This document shows, one piece after another, positions 24,448-33,108 of a stretch of DNA of 64,000 nt. Below the pieces are notes generated by a model. That model was not told the DNA's origin. It searched no databases and saw only the letters and a list, made by a program, of their open reading frames with translations. The DNA is taken from positions 1-64,000 of the forward strand of contig NZ_JNZZ01000002.1 of assembly GCF_000717645.1 (NCBI RefSeq), given 5' to 3'. The position numbers were made by a program, and so were the translations under genes. Source of the DNA: Streptomyces californicus. Its GTDB lineage: Bacteria > Actinomycetota > Actinomycetes > Streptomycetales > Streptomycetaceae. Position 1 is the stretch's first letter; the number at the start of each line of letters is the position of its first letter.

Positions 24448-25058
24448 CCGCAGGGCCTCAGCATTCTGAACAGTTCCTTGCGCCCGGACACGCCCACCTT
24501 GTGGAAGACCCGGCTCGCGTAGTTCTTGACGGTCTGCTGGGTGAGGCACAGCTCCTGCGCGATCTCCTCGTTGGAACGCCGCCGCAGTAACAGTCCGAGG
24601 ATCTCCTCCTCGCGCCCGCTCAGCTTCCAGCCGCCGCCCCAACCCGGCTTCCGGGTCTTCGGCGGGGGATCGTCCGCGCCCAGGTGCCAGAAGCCGCGGC
24701 CGCTCAGCACGTCGTGCAGCCCCTTGACGATGGACTCGGGCGGGCACGACTCGTGGACGAACCCGGCGGCCCCGCCCCTGATGCAGTCCACCACGCTGCG
24801 GGGCGCGTTGTCCCTGCTGTAGAGGATGACGCGGGTGTCGCTCCAGTACGCCAGGTCGCCGAGGACCTCCTGCCACTGCTCGTACTCCACGAGCGCGACG
24901 TCGGGCCGGCCGCCGGGGAGGCTGCCGACCGCGGTCGGGTGGGGGCAGCCTCCCAGCACGGTGACGGCCGGATCGCCCCGGAACAGATCCAGAATCGCCT
25001 TGCGTATCAACGGTGACGAGTGCAGGACCACCAGTCCGCCTCCGCCCTTCTCGGCCAT
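24444..25058 (-). CDS. LuxR/NarL-type regulator with degenerate receiver domain
   Basis: 204 residues. The C-terminal LuxR HTH is clear (SGREEEILGLLL, SNEEIAQELCLTQQTVKNYASRVFHKVGV). The N-terminal half follows the receiver fold, but the acidic pair after the first strand is absent (LVVLHSSP) and the phospho-acceptor position in DVALVEY is Glu58 instead of Asp. It is probably a phosphorylation-independent, perhaps constitutively active or ligand-sensing orphan regulator. No sensor kinase gene is adjacent. ATG 25058 has GAGGGG 7 nt upstream. It lies at the far upstream end of the single-strand block, the position expected for a pathway-specific activator. Confidence 0.85.
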   Translation of the reverse strand: MAEKGGGGLVVLHSSPLIRKAILDLFRGDPAVTVLGGCPHPTAVGSLPGGRPDVALVEYEQWQEVLGDLAYWSDTRVILYSRDNAPRSVVDCIRGGAAGFVHESCPPESIVKGLHDVLSGRGFWHLGADDPPPKTRKPGWGGGWKLSGREEEILGLLLRRRSNEEIAQELCLTQQTVKNYASRVFHKVGVSGRKELFRMLRPCG

Positions 25059-25335
25059 ACCTGAACCCCTCGTACTCCCGGCGCGGCAGCTCGGCCGCGT
25101 GTCGTTCGGCATGTTGTGAATATGTTGAATCGTGCCCGCGAGAGGATGTCCGCGCAGCCGACGGGAAGTCCGCTCCGATACGACGGGGAACGGGCCGGCG
25201 GCGCACGCGGGCACGCGGCTGTATTGTTGCCCGGATGCCGTCGGATATTCGGTCGGTAATGACATTCCGGGCCGCCACTTATTACTGGCGCGTAGACAGC
25301 CTGCGCGGATATGGGAATCCGGGTACAAGACGCTT

Positions 25336-25350
25336 CCGCTCCAGGAGCGG
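25336..25350. promoter_or_regulatory. Perfect 15-bp palindrome
   Basis: CCGCTCC and GGAGCGG flank a single A. With no loop it is an operator-type dyad rather than a hairpin. It lies about 280 bp upstream of the LuxR start. Confidence 0.4.
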
Positions 25351-25685
25351 TTCCACTTTCGCGGACCTTTGATTCCTGGTTTTGGTGAGCACGTTAAGGC
25401 TCTGTGACATCCTCGGGAACAGTAAGCCCGGCGTGCGTCCGCGGCGGTACGGTGGGCGGGACCGGCCCGGCGCGCGGTGGTTCGATGCGGTGATCCGCCT
25501 GGTCCGGCAAGTGTCCCGCCACCCCGAGGGGTGGGCTGGCTGATGCACGGCTTCCTCCCCCTGGTGGTGCGTTCCAGCCGGTGGCCGCTCAGGGCCGCAC
25601 GGGGTGAACCAAAACGAGAGTTCGGGCCCCGAATCCACGCCAACAGTAACCGCACTGGCTCCACTTGTCACGCAACGGATTATTA

Positions 25686-25711
25686 CCCGGCAGTCAAGAA
25701 TTCCTGCCGGG
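25686..25711. promoter_or_regulatory. 8-bp inverted repeat upstream of the phosphatase gene
   Basis: CCCGGCAG (25686-25693) and CTGCCGGG (25704-25711) are exact inverted copies around an AT-rich 10-nt centre. TTGACG follows 2 bp later. It could be an operator near a promoter or a hairpin; no -10 box at proper spacing is evident. Confidence 0.4.
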
Positions 25712-25835
25712 AATTGACGCGTCCTTTGTGCGGGGCCGAGCTTTTGCGGATACTGTCCGGCATCCCACGGGACGCCTGAGATGTCCGCAATCACCCGAGG
25801 GGTAAGGGCTCGTACCGGCATGATTGGCTGGGCCC

Positions 25836-26680
25836 ATGATCGATGACTTCCTGTACGGGACCGCCGGCCACGCCGGACCGCTCGCCGAGGTCGAGGCCGC
25901 CGTGCGCGCCGCCGCGGCGGCCGAGATCGTGCCCCGCCACCGCAGCCTCGCCGCCCACGAGATCATCGAGAAGAGCGGCCCGCACGACCTGGTCACGCCG
26001 CCGACCGCCTCGCCGAGGAGCACCTCACCGCGGCCCTCACCGCCCTGCTGCCCGGCTCGGTCGTCGTCGGCGAGGAGGCCGTCCACGCCGACCCCGCGGT
26101 CTACGACGCCCTCGGCGGCGACGCCCCGGTCTGGATCGTCGACCCGGTCGACGGCACCCGCCAGTTCGTCCGGGGCGAGGCCGGCTTCTGCACCCTCGTC
26201 GCCCTCGCCCGGCACGGCGAGATCCACGCCTCCTGGACCTACGCACCGGTCCTGGACGAGATGGCCGTCGCCGTACGCGGCCGGGGCGCCACGCTCAACG
26301 GCGCGCCGATACGGTCCGGGGCGCCCGCCCCCGGAGCCGTCCTGGAGGTGGCCATGTCGCACCCCGACTACACCACCGACGACCAGAAGCGGGCCCTGCT
26401 CGGCCTGCGGACCGAGGGCATCGCCGCCCGCCCCTGCGGCTCCGCGGGGCTGGAGTACCTGGCGGTGGCCCGGGGCGACCTCGACGCGACGGCCTTCAAC
26501 TGGGAGTACGCCTGGGACCACGCGGCCGGACTGCTCCTGGTCACCGAGGCGGGCGGCGCGCAGTCCACGCTCTCCGGCGTCCCCTTCCGGATCGCGGGCG
26601 GCAACGACCTGCCGTTCACGGCCGCCCGCGACGAGGCGACCGCCCGGCGCGTCCTGGCCGCCCTGCGCTCGGGCGGCTGA
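25836..26680 (+). pseudogene. Inositol monophosphatase-family gene with a one-base frameshift
   Basis: The N-terminal part (ATG 25836: MIDDFLYGTAGHAGPLAE to HDLVT) and the C-terminal part (from about 26000 to TGA 26680) are in different frames. Restoring one base at about 25997/25998 gives HDLVTAADRLAEEHLTAAL and a continuous protein of about 281 residues. All family motifs are then present: GEEA, WIVDPVDGTRQFV (metal-binding DPxDGT) and WDHAAG. Members dephosphorylate myo-inositol phosphates or histidinol phosphate, or act as 3'(2'),5'-bisphosphate nucleotidases. The lesion is in GC-rich sequence and could be a sequencing error; otherwise the gene is inactive. Confidence 0.85.
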
Positions 26681-26836
26681 CCGGCGGCGGCCGGGCGGGC
26701 GGGCCGGGTGGTGCGCCCGCCCGGCCGCCGAGGGGGGCACCCCCGAAACCCCCTCCGCCCCGGGGTCCCGTGTCCGTGCGGCCGGTGCGCCCGAATATCC
26801 TGGGTGTCCGCCCGCCGGCCGACGAAGGAGTCCCAG

Positions 26837-28255
26837 GTGACCTCGATGCTCGACGCGGTCGTCGTGGGGGCCGGCCCCAACGGCCTGACCGCCGCCGCCG
26901 AACTGGCCCGCCGGGGCCTCGCCGTGGAGGTCCACGAGGCGCACGGCACGGTCGGCGGAGGAGCGAGCACGGAGGAGTTGACGCTCCCCGGCTTCCGGCA
27001 CGACCCCTGCTCCGCCGTCCACCCCCTCGGCATCGGCTCGCCGGCGTTCCGGGCGATGCCCCTGGCCCGGCACGGACTTCAGTGGCTGCACCCCGAGGTC
27101 GACCTCGCCCACCCCTTCCCGGACGGGACGGCCGCGACCCTCACCCGCTCCGTCGGCGAGAGCGCCATGTCGCTGGGGGCCGCGGACGCCGGCGCGTACC
27201 GCCGCCTCGTGGCCCCCTTCCTCGGCCACTGGGACACCCTGGCCGCCGACTTCCTCCGCACCCCCTGGGACGGGCTGCCCCGCGACCCGTACCGGCTGGC
27301 CCGCTTCGGGCTGCTCGGCCTCCAGCCCGCCACCTGGGTCGCCCGGCGCTTCCGCGGCGCGAAGGCCCGCGGCCTCTTCGCCGGGCTGGCCGCCCACGCC
27401 ATAGCGCCCACCAGCGGCTTCGCCACCTCGGCCATCGCCCTCGTCTTCGCGCTCGCCGCCCACGAGAACGGCTGGCCCGTGCCGCGCGGCGGCTCCCAGG
27501 CGATCTCCGACGCTCTCGCCTCCCTGCTCCGCGAACACGGCGGCACGATCCACACCGGCAGCGAGGTCAAGCGCCTGGACGAACTCCCGCCCGCCCGCGC
27601 CTACATCTTCGACACCTCCCCCACGGCCCTCGCCCGTATCGCCGGACTCGGCAGCGCCTACCGGGGCTACCGCTACGGCGCCTCCGCCTTCAAGATCGAC
27701 TACGCGCTCTCCGGCCCCGTCCCCTGGACCGCGGAACAGGCGCGCCGGGCCGGCACCGTCCACATCGGTCCCACCGCCGGAGCCATCGACGCCGCCCTGA
27801 GCGCCGCCGTACAGGGCCGCGACCCCGACAAGCCCTTCCTCATCACCGCCCAGCCCACCCTCACCGACCCCGGCCGCGCCCCCGAGGGGCGCCACGTCTT
27901 CTGGGCGTACGGACATGTCCCGGCGGGCTGGGAGGGCGACGCCACCGAGGTCATCGAACGCCAACTGGAGCGCTTCGCCCCCGGGTTCCGCGATCTGGTG
28001 CTGGCCCGCGCGGTCGCGGGACCGCCCCAGCTCGCCGCCCGCAACGCCAACTACGTCGGCGGCGACATCGCCTGCGGGGCCTTCGCCGGCCTCCAGACCC
28101 TCATCCGCCCGAAGCTCGCCCGCGTCCCGTACGCCACCGCGCACCCCGCGGTGTTCCTCTGCTCCTCGGCCACCCCGCCCGGCCCCGGGGTGCACGGCAT
28201 GTCCGGCCACCACGCCGCCAAGGCCGTATGGCGGCAGTTGCGGTCCTCGTCCTGA
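26837..28255 (+). CDS. FAD/NAD(P)-dependent oxidoreductase, phytoene dehydrogenase-like
   Basis: 472 residues. An N-terminal FAD-binding Rossmann motif [20 protein letters not shown] is followed by [16 protein letters not shown], and the C-terminal [15 protein letters not shown] is the second FAD-contact motif of the phytoene dehydrogenase/COG1233 group. Members desaturate or isomerise isoprenoids, but this subgroup ([19 protein letters not shown]) is widespread in actinomycetes with unknown substrate and no carotenoid genes are nearby. GTG 26837 is selected for GGAG 6 nt upstream; ATG 26846 is an alternative. It probably stands alone after the phosphatase gene. Confidence 0.85.
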   Translation: MTSMLDAVVVGAGPNGLTAAAELARRGLAVEVHEAHGTVGGGASTEELTLPGFRHDPCSAVHPLGIGSPAFRAMPLARHGLQWLHPEVDLAHPFPDGTAATLTRSVGESAMSLGAADAGAYRRLVAPFLGHWDTLAADFLRTPWDGLPRDPYRLARFGLLGLQPATWVARRFRGAKARGLFAGLAAHAIAPTSGFATSAIALVFALAAHENGWPVPRGGSQAISDALASLLREHGGTIHTGSEVKRLDELPPARAYIFDTSPTALARIAGLGSAYRGYRYGASAFKIDYALSGPVPWTAEQARRAGTVHIGPTAGAIDAALSAAVQGRDPDKPFLITAQPTLTDPGRAPEGRHVFWAYGHVPAGWEGDATEVIERQLERFAPGFRDLVLARAVAGPPQLAARNANYVGGDIACGAFAGLQTLIRPKLARVPYATAHPAVFLCSSATPPGPGVHGMSGHHAAKAVWRQLRSSS

Positions 28256-28374
28256 CCCGTCCTCCGCACCGCACGGGGCCGTCGCCGCTGGGGGGGCGGG
28301 ATCAGGAACGGACGGGCCGCACCCGGCGTCGTGGGCCCGGTCACGATCCGCCGGACACGTCCTCCGGCTTTCCG

Positions 28375-29868
28375 CTACGACGCGGGCGCCCAGCGGCGCT
28401 GCGCCGCGCCGCCCAACTGGCTGCCGAGCACGGTCCCGACGCCGATCGCGGCCGTGGTGACGAAGGCCAGCACCGCGTAGCCGCCCGCCCCCGGCACGTG
28501 CAGCCCGTACTGGAGAAGGCTGCGGTAGACGTCCGGCCCCGGCAGCAGGGCCCCCGCGATGCCGGGCACCACCAGGGAACGCGAGGGGATGTGCAGGGAC
28601 GGCGCCACCGCCCCGGCCGCCGCGCCCAGGACCGCCGCCGCCCCGAGGGCGGCCATCGGGCTGGGCTGCCCCAACTCCTGGTGCAGCACGCCGTTGACCA
28701 GCCCGGCCAGCACACCCGCGCCCGCCGCCCAGGGCAGCAGCCGGGGCGGGCCGCCCATGAAGATCGCGTTCCCCAGCGCACCGATGGCCGACGTCACCAG
28801 GGACAACGCCAACGGCAGCGCCCTGAACGCCGTGTTGCGCGCGTCCACGTCGGCGTCCCGCAGCAGAAAGCCGACCAGGGCGACCCCGCCGACCATGGCC
28901 CCCAGGAACATGCCCACGCTGATCAGCCGCCCGGCCGCCATGGCCCGGAACCCGGAGATGGCTTCCTCGGAGAGGCTCACCAGCGACAGGATCGGCAGCA
29001 GCAGCACCATGTTGGCCGCCGCGACGCTCGCCGCCTCGCCCCCGGTCAGCACGTGCGCGTCCGCCAGGAACATCGTCAGGCCGATCACCGCGGCGGTCTG
29101 GAGCGCGGTGACGTAGAACGACGGAAGCCCGCCCGCCCCCAGCGCCCAGCCGAACCGGTTGCTCACCAGGAACACCGCGGGGGCCACGACCGCCGCCTGC
29201 GGCGTGCCCGACGCGAGCACGCACAGCATGGCCGCCAGCAGCGCCCCTCCCAGCACCGTCGTCCACCAGGGCCAGAAGCCCTTGCGCGAGATGATCCGGG
29301 TCAGCTCGTGCTCGGCTTCGAGCGGCCGCAGCCCCTTGTCCACCACCCGGTGCGTCAGCGCGCTCAGATCGTCGAGCTGCCGCAGGTCCCTGCTGTCCTC
29401 CGACCCCGTCACCATCATCATCGTCAGGGGGTGGGCGCCCGGCGGCGCGTACTGGACCTGGATGGTACGGGAGGTGACGTCCACCGTCATGTGGTCCATC
29501 TCCCACCGCGCGGTGATCGCGACGATCGCCGACTCGATGGCCCGGGTCTCCGCCCCGGCGAGGAACAGCTCCCGCCCCTGCCGCAGGGCGAACCGCATGC
29601 AGGCCACGGCGGTCGGCTCGTCCACGTCGCGCGGCTCGGGGAAGCTGTACCCCTCGAACTCGGTTCCGTACAGCCGGTTCAGCAGGGTCGACTCGTCGTC
29701 CCGCAGCCGGGCCAACTGCTCGCGCCGCGCCCGGCGCCGGCCGAGGAACGTGCCGTCGCCGGGCGGACGGCCGATGTGCGCGCGGTCCGACGGCCTGGAG
29801 TCGTGCGGGGATGCGGTGGCCTCCGAGGACGAGGAGTCGTCCGAGGACACCGAGTTGTTCGAGGGCAC
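28375..29868 (-). CDS. Threonine/serine exporter family protein (ThrE-like)
   Basis: 497 residues. A Ser/Asp-rich N-terminus of about 50 residues precedes the cytoplasmic ThrE domain (GYSFPEPRDVDEPTAVACMRFAL, ARWEMDHMTVDVTSRTIQVQY). Then about ten hydrophobic helices form the two ThrE membrane modules (PF06738 and PF12821). Relatives in Corynebacterium export threonine and serine. GTG 29868 is preceded by GGGAGGAAGG at 8 nt. The frame is open much further upstream, but that sequence lacks protein character and overlaps genes on the other strand. It is probably monocistronic. Confidence 0.85.
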   Translation of the reverse strand: MPSNNSVSSDDSSSSEATASPHDSRPSDRAHIGRPPGDGTFLGRRRARREQLARLRDDESTLLNRLYGTEFEGYSFPEPRDVDEPTAVACMRFALRQGRELFLAGAETRAIESAIVAITARWEMDHMTVDVTSRTIQVQYAPPGAHPLTMMMVTGSEDSRDLRQLDDLSALTHRVVDKGLRPLEAEHELTRIISRKGFWPWWTTVLGGALLAAMLCVLASGTPQAAVVAPAVFLVSNRFGWALGAGGLPSFYVTALQTAAVIGLTMFLADAHVLTGGEAASVAAANMVLLLPILSLVSLSEEAISGFRAMAAGRLISVGMFLGAMVGGVALVGFLLRDADVDARNTAFRALPLALSLVTSAIGALGNAIFMGGPPRLLPWAAGAGVLAGLVNGVLHQELGQPSPMAALGAAAVLGAAAGAVAPSLHIPSRSLVVPGIAGALLPGPDVYRSLLQYGLHVPGAGGYAVLAFVTTAAIGVGTVLGSQLGGAAQRRWAPAS

Positions 29869-30006
29869 CGAGGTGGCCTTCCTCCCGGGCTGCCGCCCGC
29901 TCCGGCGGAATGGGTGCGTACCGGTGCATTCTGCCCCTCGGGCGGCCGGCCGGAGGACAGGCCGTGACCGCGCGTCACCGCCCGGCGCGCAGCGGCCGCG
30001 CATCCC

Positions 30007-30088
30007 TCCGACGGGTCCTCCCGACCGGGCGGGGGAGGCCACCGGCGTCCGACGGTTCCTTCCGACCGGGCGGCGCAGGCCACCGGGG
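30007..30088. repeat. Two tandem copies of a 41-bp unit
   Basis: Two direct copies (30007-30047 and 30048-30088), both beginning TCCGACGG and containing CCGACCGGGCGG and AGGCCACCGG, differ at a handful of positions. They sit immediately upstream of the macrodomain gene, so they lie in its promoter region. Confidence 0.7.
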
Positions 30089-30105
30089 CGCGGCATGATG
30101 TCCGT

Positions 30106-30639
30106 ATGAGCACCTCCGTCTCCCCAGCCGTACGTCTGGTCCGCGGCGACATCACCGACCAGTCCGTCGACGTCATCGTCAACGCGGCGAACTCCTCGCT
30201 GCTCGGCGGCGGCGGAGTCGACGGCGCCATCCACCGGCGCGGCGGTCCCGACATCCTCGCCGCCTGCCGTGAACTGCGCGCCGGGCACTACGGGAAGGGG
30301 CTGCCCACCGGACAGGCGGTCGCCACCACCGCCGGACGCCTCGACGCGCGGTGGATCGTGCACACCGTCGGCCCGGTCTACTCCGGCGTCCAGGACCGGT
30401 CCGCGCTGCTCGCCTCGTGCTACCGCCAATCCCTGCGACTGGCCGCCGAGTTGGGAGCCAAGTCCATCGCGTTCCCGGCGATCTCCACCGGCATCTACGG
30501 CTGGCCGATGGACGACGGGGCGCGGATCGCGGTGCGCACGGTCCTGGCGGAGACGGTGGAACCGGTCGAGGAGGTGCGCTTCGTGCTCTTCGACGCCCAC
30601 GCGTACGTGGAGTTCGAGGAAGTCCTCGCGATGCGCTGA
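30106..30639 (+). CDS. Macrodomain protein, O-acetyl-ADP-ribose deacetylase (YmdB-like)
   Basis: 177 residues, a single macro domain. It contains GDITDQSVDVIVNAANSSLLGGGGVDGAIH (the ADP-ribose loop with the catalytic Asn/Asp region), LDARWIVHTVGP and FPAISTGIYGWP. These are the signatures of YmdB/MacroD-type enzymes that hydrolyse O-acetyl-ADP-ribose or mono-ADP-ribosyl modifications. ATG 30106 has no clear ribosome binding site, but CATGAT lies 6 nt upstream, compatible with leaderless transcription. Next come DNA repair genes; a stress-response link is possible but not shown. Confidence 0.9.
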   Translation: MSTSVSPAVRLVRGDITDQSVDVIVNAANSSLLGGGGVDGAIHRRGGPDILAACRELRAGHYGKGLPTGQAVATTAGRLDARWIVHTVGPVYSGVQDRSALLASCYRQSLRLAAELGAKSIAFPAISTGIYGWPMDDGARIAVRTVLAETVEPVEEVRFVLFDAHAYVEFEEVLAMR

Positions 30640-30894
30640 GACCGCTCGGGGCCACTGAGAACGCGCGCGGCCACCACGCCCGGCACGACGGGACGCGAGA
30701 CCCCGGCCCCGGCACGGCGGGACGCGAGGCCACCTGGCCCCCGCGCGGCGGTCACGACGGCGGGATCCGGTGCGACCTGCGTACGGCGGTCGAGCGGGTG
30801 CCCTCCGGGCCGTCCGGCCGTCTCCGCTTCCCGCTCGACCACCGTGTCGGATTTCCGCCAGCCAAGCCGCTGACCGGTGCACCATCCTGGATTC

Positions 30895-32367
30895 ATGCAC
30901 ACCGACACCGAGCGCTGCGTGCGGGCCGTCCAGTCCAAGGACGCCCGCTTCGACGGCTGGTTCTTCACCGCGGTCCTCACCACCCGGATCTACTGCCGCC
31001 CCAGCTGCCCCGTCGTGCCGCCCAAGGTCCGCAACATGACCTTCTACCCGAGCGCCGCCGCCTGCCAGCAGGCCGGATTCCGGGCCTGCAAGCGGTGCCG
31101 CCCCGACACCAGCCCCGGATCCCCCGAGTGGAACGCCCGCGCCGACTCCGTCGCCCGCGCCATGCGCCTCATCCGGGACGGGGTCGTCGACCGCGAGGGC
31201 GTCACCGGCCTCGCCACCCGGCTCGGCTACTCCGCCCGCCAGATCGAGCGCCAGCTCCTGGCCGAGCTGGGCGCCGGCCCGCTCGCCCTGGCCCGCGCCC
31301 AGCGGGCGCAGACCGCCCGCCTCCTCATCGAGACGACCCCGCTGCCCATGGCCCAGGTGGCGTTCGCCGCGGGCTTCTCCTCGATCCGCACCTTCAACGA
31401 GACGGTCCGCGAGGTCTTCGGTCTGGCCCCCGGCGAGCTGCGGACCCGGGCCGCCCGGGGACCCGGCGCCCCCGCCGCACCGGGGGTGATCGCGCTCCGC
31501 CTCCCGTACCGGGCCCCGCTCAACCCGAGCAACCTCTTCGGCCACCTCGCCGCGACCGCCGTGCCCGGCGTCGAGGAGTGGCGGGACGGCGCGTACCGGC
31601 GCACGCTCGCCCTCCCGTACGGGCACGGCGTCGTCGCCCTGGCCCCGAAGCCCGACCACATCGCCTGCCGGCTCTCCCTCACCGACCCCCGCGACCTCAC
31701 CCGGGCCATCAGCCGCTGCCGCTGGCTCCTCGACCTGGACGCGGACCCGGTCGCCGTGGACGACCGGCTGCGCACCGACCCGCTGCTCGCCCCGCTCGTC
31801 GACGCGGGCCCCGGACGCCGGGTGCCCCGGACCGTGGACGGGGCGGAGTTCGCCGTACGCGCGGTGCTCGGACAGCAGGTCTCCACCGCCGCCGCGCGCA
31901 CCCACGCCGCCCGCCTGGTCACCGCACACGGCGTCCCCGTGGACGACCCCGAGGGCGGACTCACCCACCTGTTCCCGACCCCCGGAGCGCTGGCGGAGCT
32001 GGACCCCGAGGCCCTGGCGCTGCCGCGTACCCGCCGCGCCACGCTCACCACACTCGTCGCCGCACTCGCGGAGGGCCGGCTGCGGCTGGACACCGACACC
32101 GACTGGGACGAGGCCCGCACCGCCCTCTCCGCGCTGCCGGGCTTCGGCCCCTGGACGGTCGAGTCCATCGCGATGCGGGCGCTCGGCGACCCCGACGCCT
32201 TCCTCCCCACCGACCTCGGCATCCGCCGCGCGGCCGAACGCCTCGGCCTCCCGGCCACCCCCGCCGCCCTCACCGCACGGGCCGCCGACTGGCGCCCCTG
32301 GCGGGCGTACGCCGTGCAGTACCTCTGGACGGCGGACGACCACCCCATCAACCACCTGCCCGCCTGA
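30895..32367 (+). CDS. alkA: Ada-AlkA fusion: DNA-3-methyladenine glycosylase with methyl-sensing Ada domain
   Basis: 490 residues in three parts. Residues 1-80 are the Ada zinc domain (TTRIYCRPSCPVVPPKVRN, FRACKRCRPDTSP, four Cys ligands) that accepts methyl groups from phosphotriesters. An AraC-type HTH follows (about 90-185: LATRLGYSARQIERQL, FAAGFSSIRTFNETVREVFG). The rest is AlkA glycosylase with the HhH motif ALPGFGPWTVESIAMRALG and catalytic Asp in FLPTDLGIR. It senses and repairs alkylation damage and activates its own regulon. ATG 30895 is chosen at the Ada domain start. It is co-directional with ogt only 12 bp downstream, so the two form an adaptive-response operon. Confidence 0.93.
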   Translation: MHTDTERCVRAVQSKDARFDGWFFTAVLTTRIYCRPSCPVVPPKVRNMTFYPSAAACQQAGFRACKRCRPDTSPGSPEWNARADSVARAMRLIRDGVVDREGVTGLATRLGYSARQIERQLLAELGAGPLALARAQRAQTARLLIETTPLPMAQVAFAAGFSSIRTFNETVREVFGLAPGELRTRAARGPGAPAAPGVIALRLPYRAPLNPSNLFGHLAATAVPGVEEWRDGAYRRTLALPYGHGVVALAPKPDHIACRLSLTDPRDLTRAISRCRWLLDLDADPVAVDDRLRTDPLLAPLVDAGPGRRVPRTVDGAEFAVRAVLGQQVSTAAARTHAARLVTAHGVPVDDPEGGLTHLFPTPGALAELDPEALALPRTRRATLTTLVAALAEGRLRLDTDTDWDEARTALSALPGFGPWTVESIAMRALGDPDAFLPTDLGIRRAAERLGLPATPAALTARAADWRPWRAYAVQYLWTADDHPINHLPA

Positions 32368-32379
32368 CGGAGAGACCCC

Positions 32380-32937
32380 ATGAACAGGACCCCCATGAAC
32401 AGGACCTCCACGACCACCATGACGCCCGTGCCCGGCGCCAGGCAGCACACCGTCGTCGACAGCCCCTACGGGCCGCTCACCCTCGTCGCCACGGACGGCG
32501 TCCTGTCGGCCCTCTACATGACCGACCAGCGCCACCGACCGCCCGAGGAGAGCTTCGGCGTCCCGGACCCGGAGCCCTTCGGCGAGACGATCCGGCAGCT
32601 CGGCGAGTACTTCGACGGGGGACGCACGAGTTTCGACCTCCCGCTGAGCCTGGCGGGCACCCCGTTCCAGCGGAGCGTCTGGGCGGAGCTGCTGAAGATC
32701 CCGTACGGCGAGACGCGCACGTACGGCGAACTGGCCGAGGAGCTCGGAAAGCCCGGCGCTTCCCGGGCGGTCGGCCTGGCCAACGGCAAGAATCCGGTCG
32801 GGATCATCGTCCCGTGCCACCGCGTCATCGGCGCCTCCGGAAGCCTCACCGGCTACGGCGGCGGCCTGGACCGCAAGCAGCGGCTGCTCGCGTTCGAGAA
32901 CGGCGGGGCGCGGGACGAGACCCCGGCCCTCTTCTGA
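32380..32937 (+). CDS. ogt: Methylated-DNA-protein-cysteine methyltransferase
   Basis: 185 residues. The C-terminal MGMT domain has the helix-turn-helix YGETRTYGELAEELGKPGASRAVG and the active site VPCHRVIG with the acceptor Cys. It removes alkyl groups from O6-methylguanine in a suicide reaction. It lies 12 bp after alkA. The start region carries a perfect 15-bp tandem duplication (ATGAACAGGACC plus CCC), giving two possible ATG starts at 32380 and 32395. GGAGAG stands before the first; the second would give 180 residues. Confidence 0.93.
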   Translation: MNRTPMNRTSTTTMTPVPGARQHTVVDSPYGPLTLVATDGVLSALYMTDQRHRPPEESFGVPDPEPFGETIRQLGEYFDGGRTSFDLPLSLAGTPFQRSVWAELLKIPYGETRTYGELAEELGKPGASRAVGLANGKNPVGIIVPCHRVIGASGSLTGYGGGLDRKQRLLAFENGGARDETPALF

Positions 32938-33108
32938 GACGGGCCGGGCCGGGGGAGCACCGCACCCGGTACACCCCCGGAACGTGCCCGCGTACGCCCC
33001 CGGGCCCGCCCGATCCGTCACGCGCCCCGGGCCGCCCGAACCGGCCCCGTCGCCACCCCGGACCCGCCCGAACCGCCGAGCGCTTCCGACGCCACCCCGG
33101 CCCTCGAC

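Larger units (their letters stand above)
25059..25835. other. 777-bp intergenic region with dyad elements, no convincing gene
   Basis: Base composition is clearly less GC-rich than the neighbours and no reading frame shows coding bias. It holds a perfect 7+1+7 palindrome CCGCTCC-A-GGAGCGG (25336-25350) and an 8-bp inverted repeat CCCGGCAG/CTGCCGGG with a 10-nt spacer (25686-25711), followed by TTGACG at 25714. Near the LuxR start, ATGTTG is repeated in an AT-rich stretch. It probably carries the LuxR promoter and the promoter of the phosphatase gene; an sRNA cannot be excluded. Confidence 0.5.

Noticed and set aside
25282..25821. Possible 179-residue protein in the large intergenic gap
   Set aside because: Composition is not protein-like, there is no ribosome binding site or coding bias, and the region contains palindromes expected of a regulatory interval.
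25694..29929. 1411-codon minus-strand open frame
   Set aside because: Antisense to the phosphatase-family gene and the FAD oxidoreductase and out of frame with ThrE; low-complexity Arg/Gly/Ala content and no recognisable domain.
28375..33021. Open frame of 1548 codons on the minus strand
   Set aside because: Only the ThrE part (28375-29868) has protein character. The rest is antisense to macrodomain, alkA and ogt genes with a GC-rich frame lacking stops by composition.
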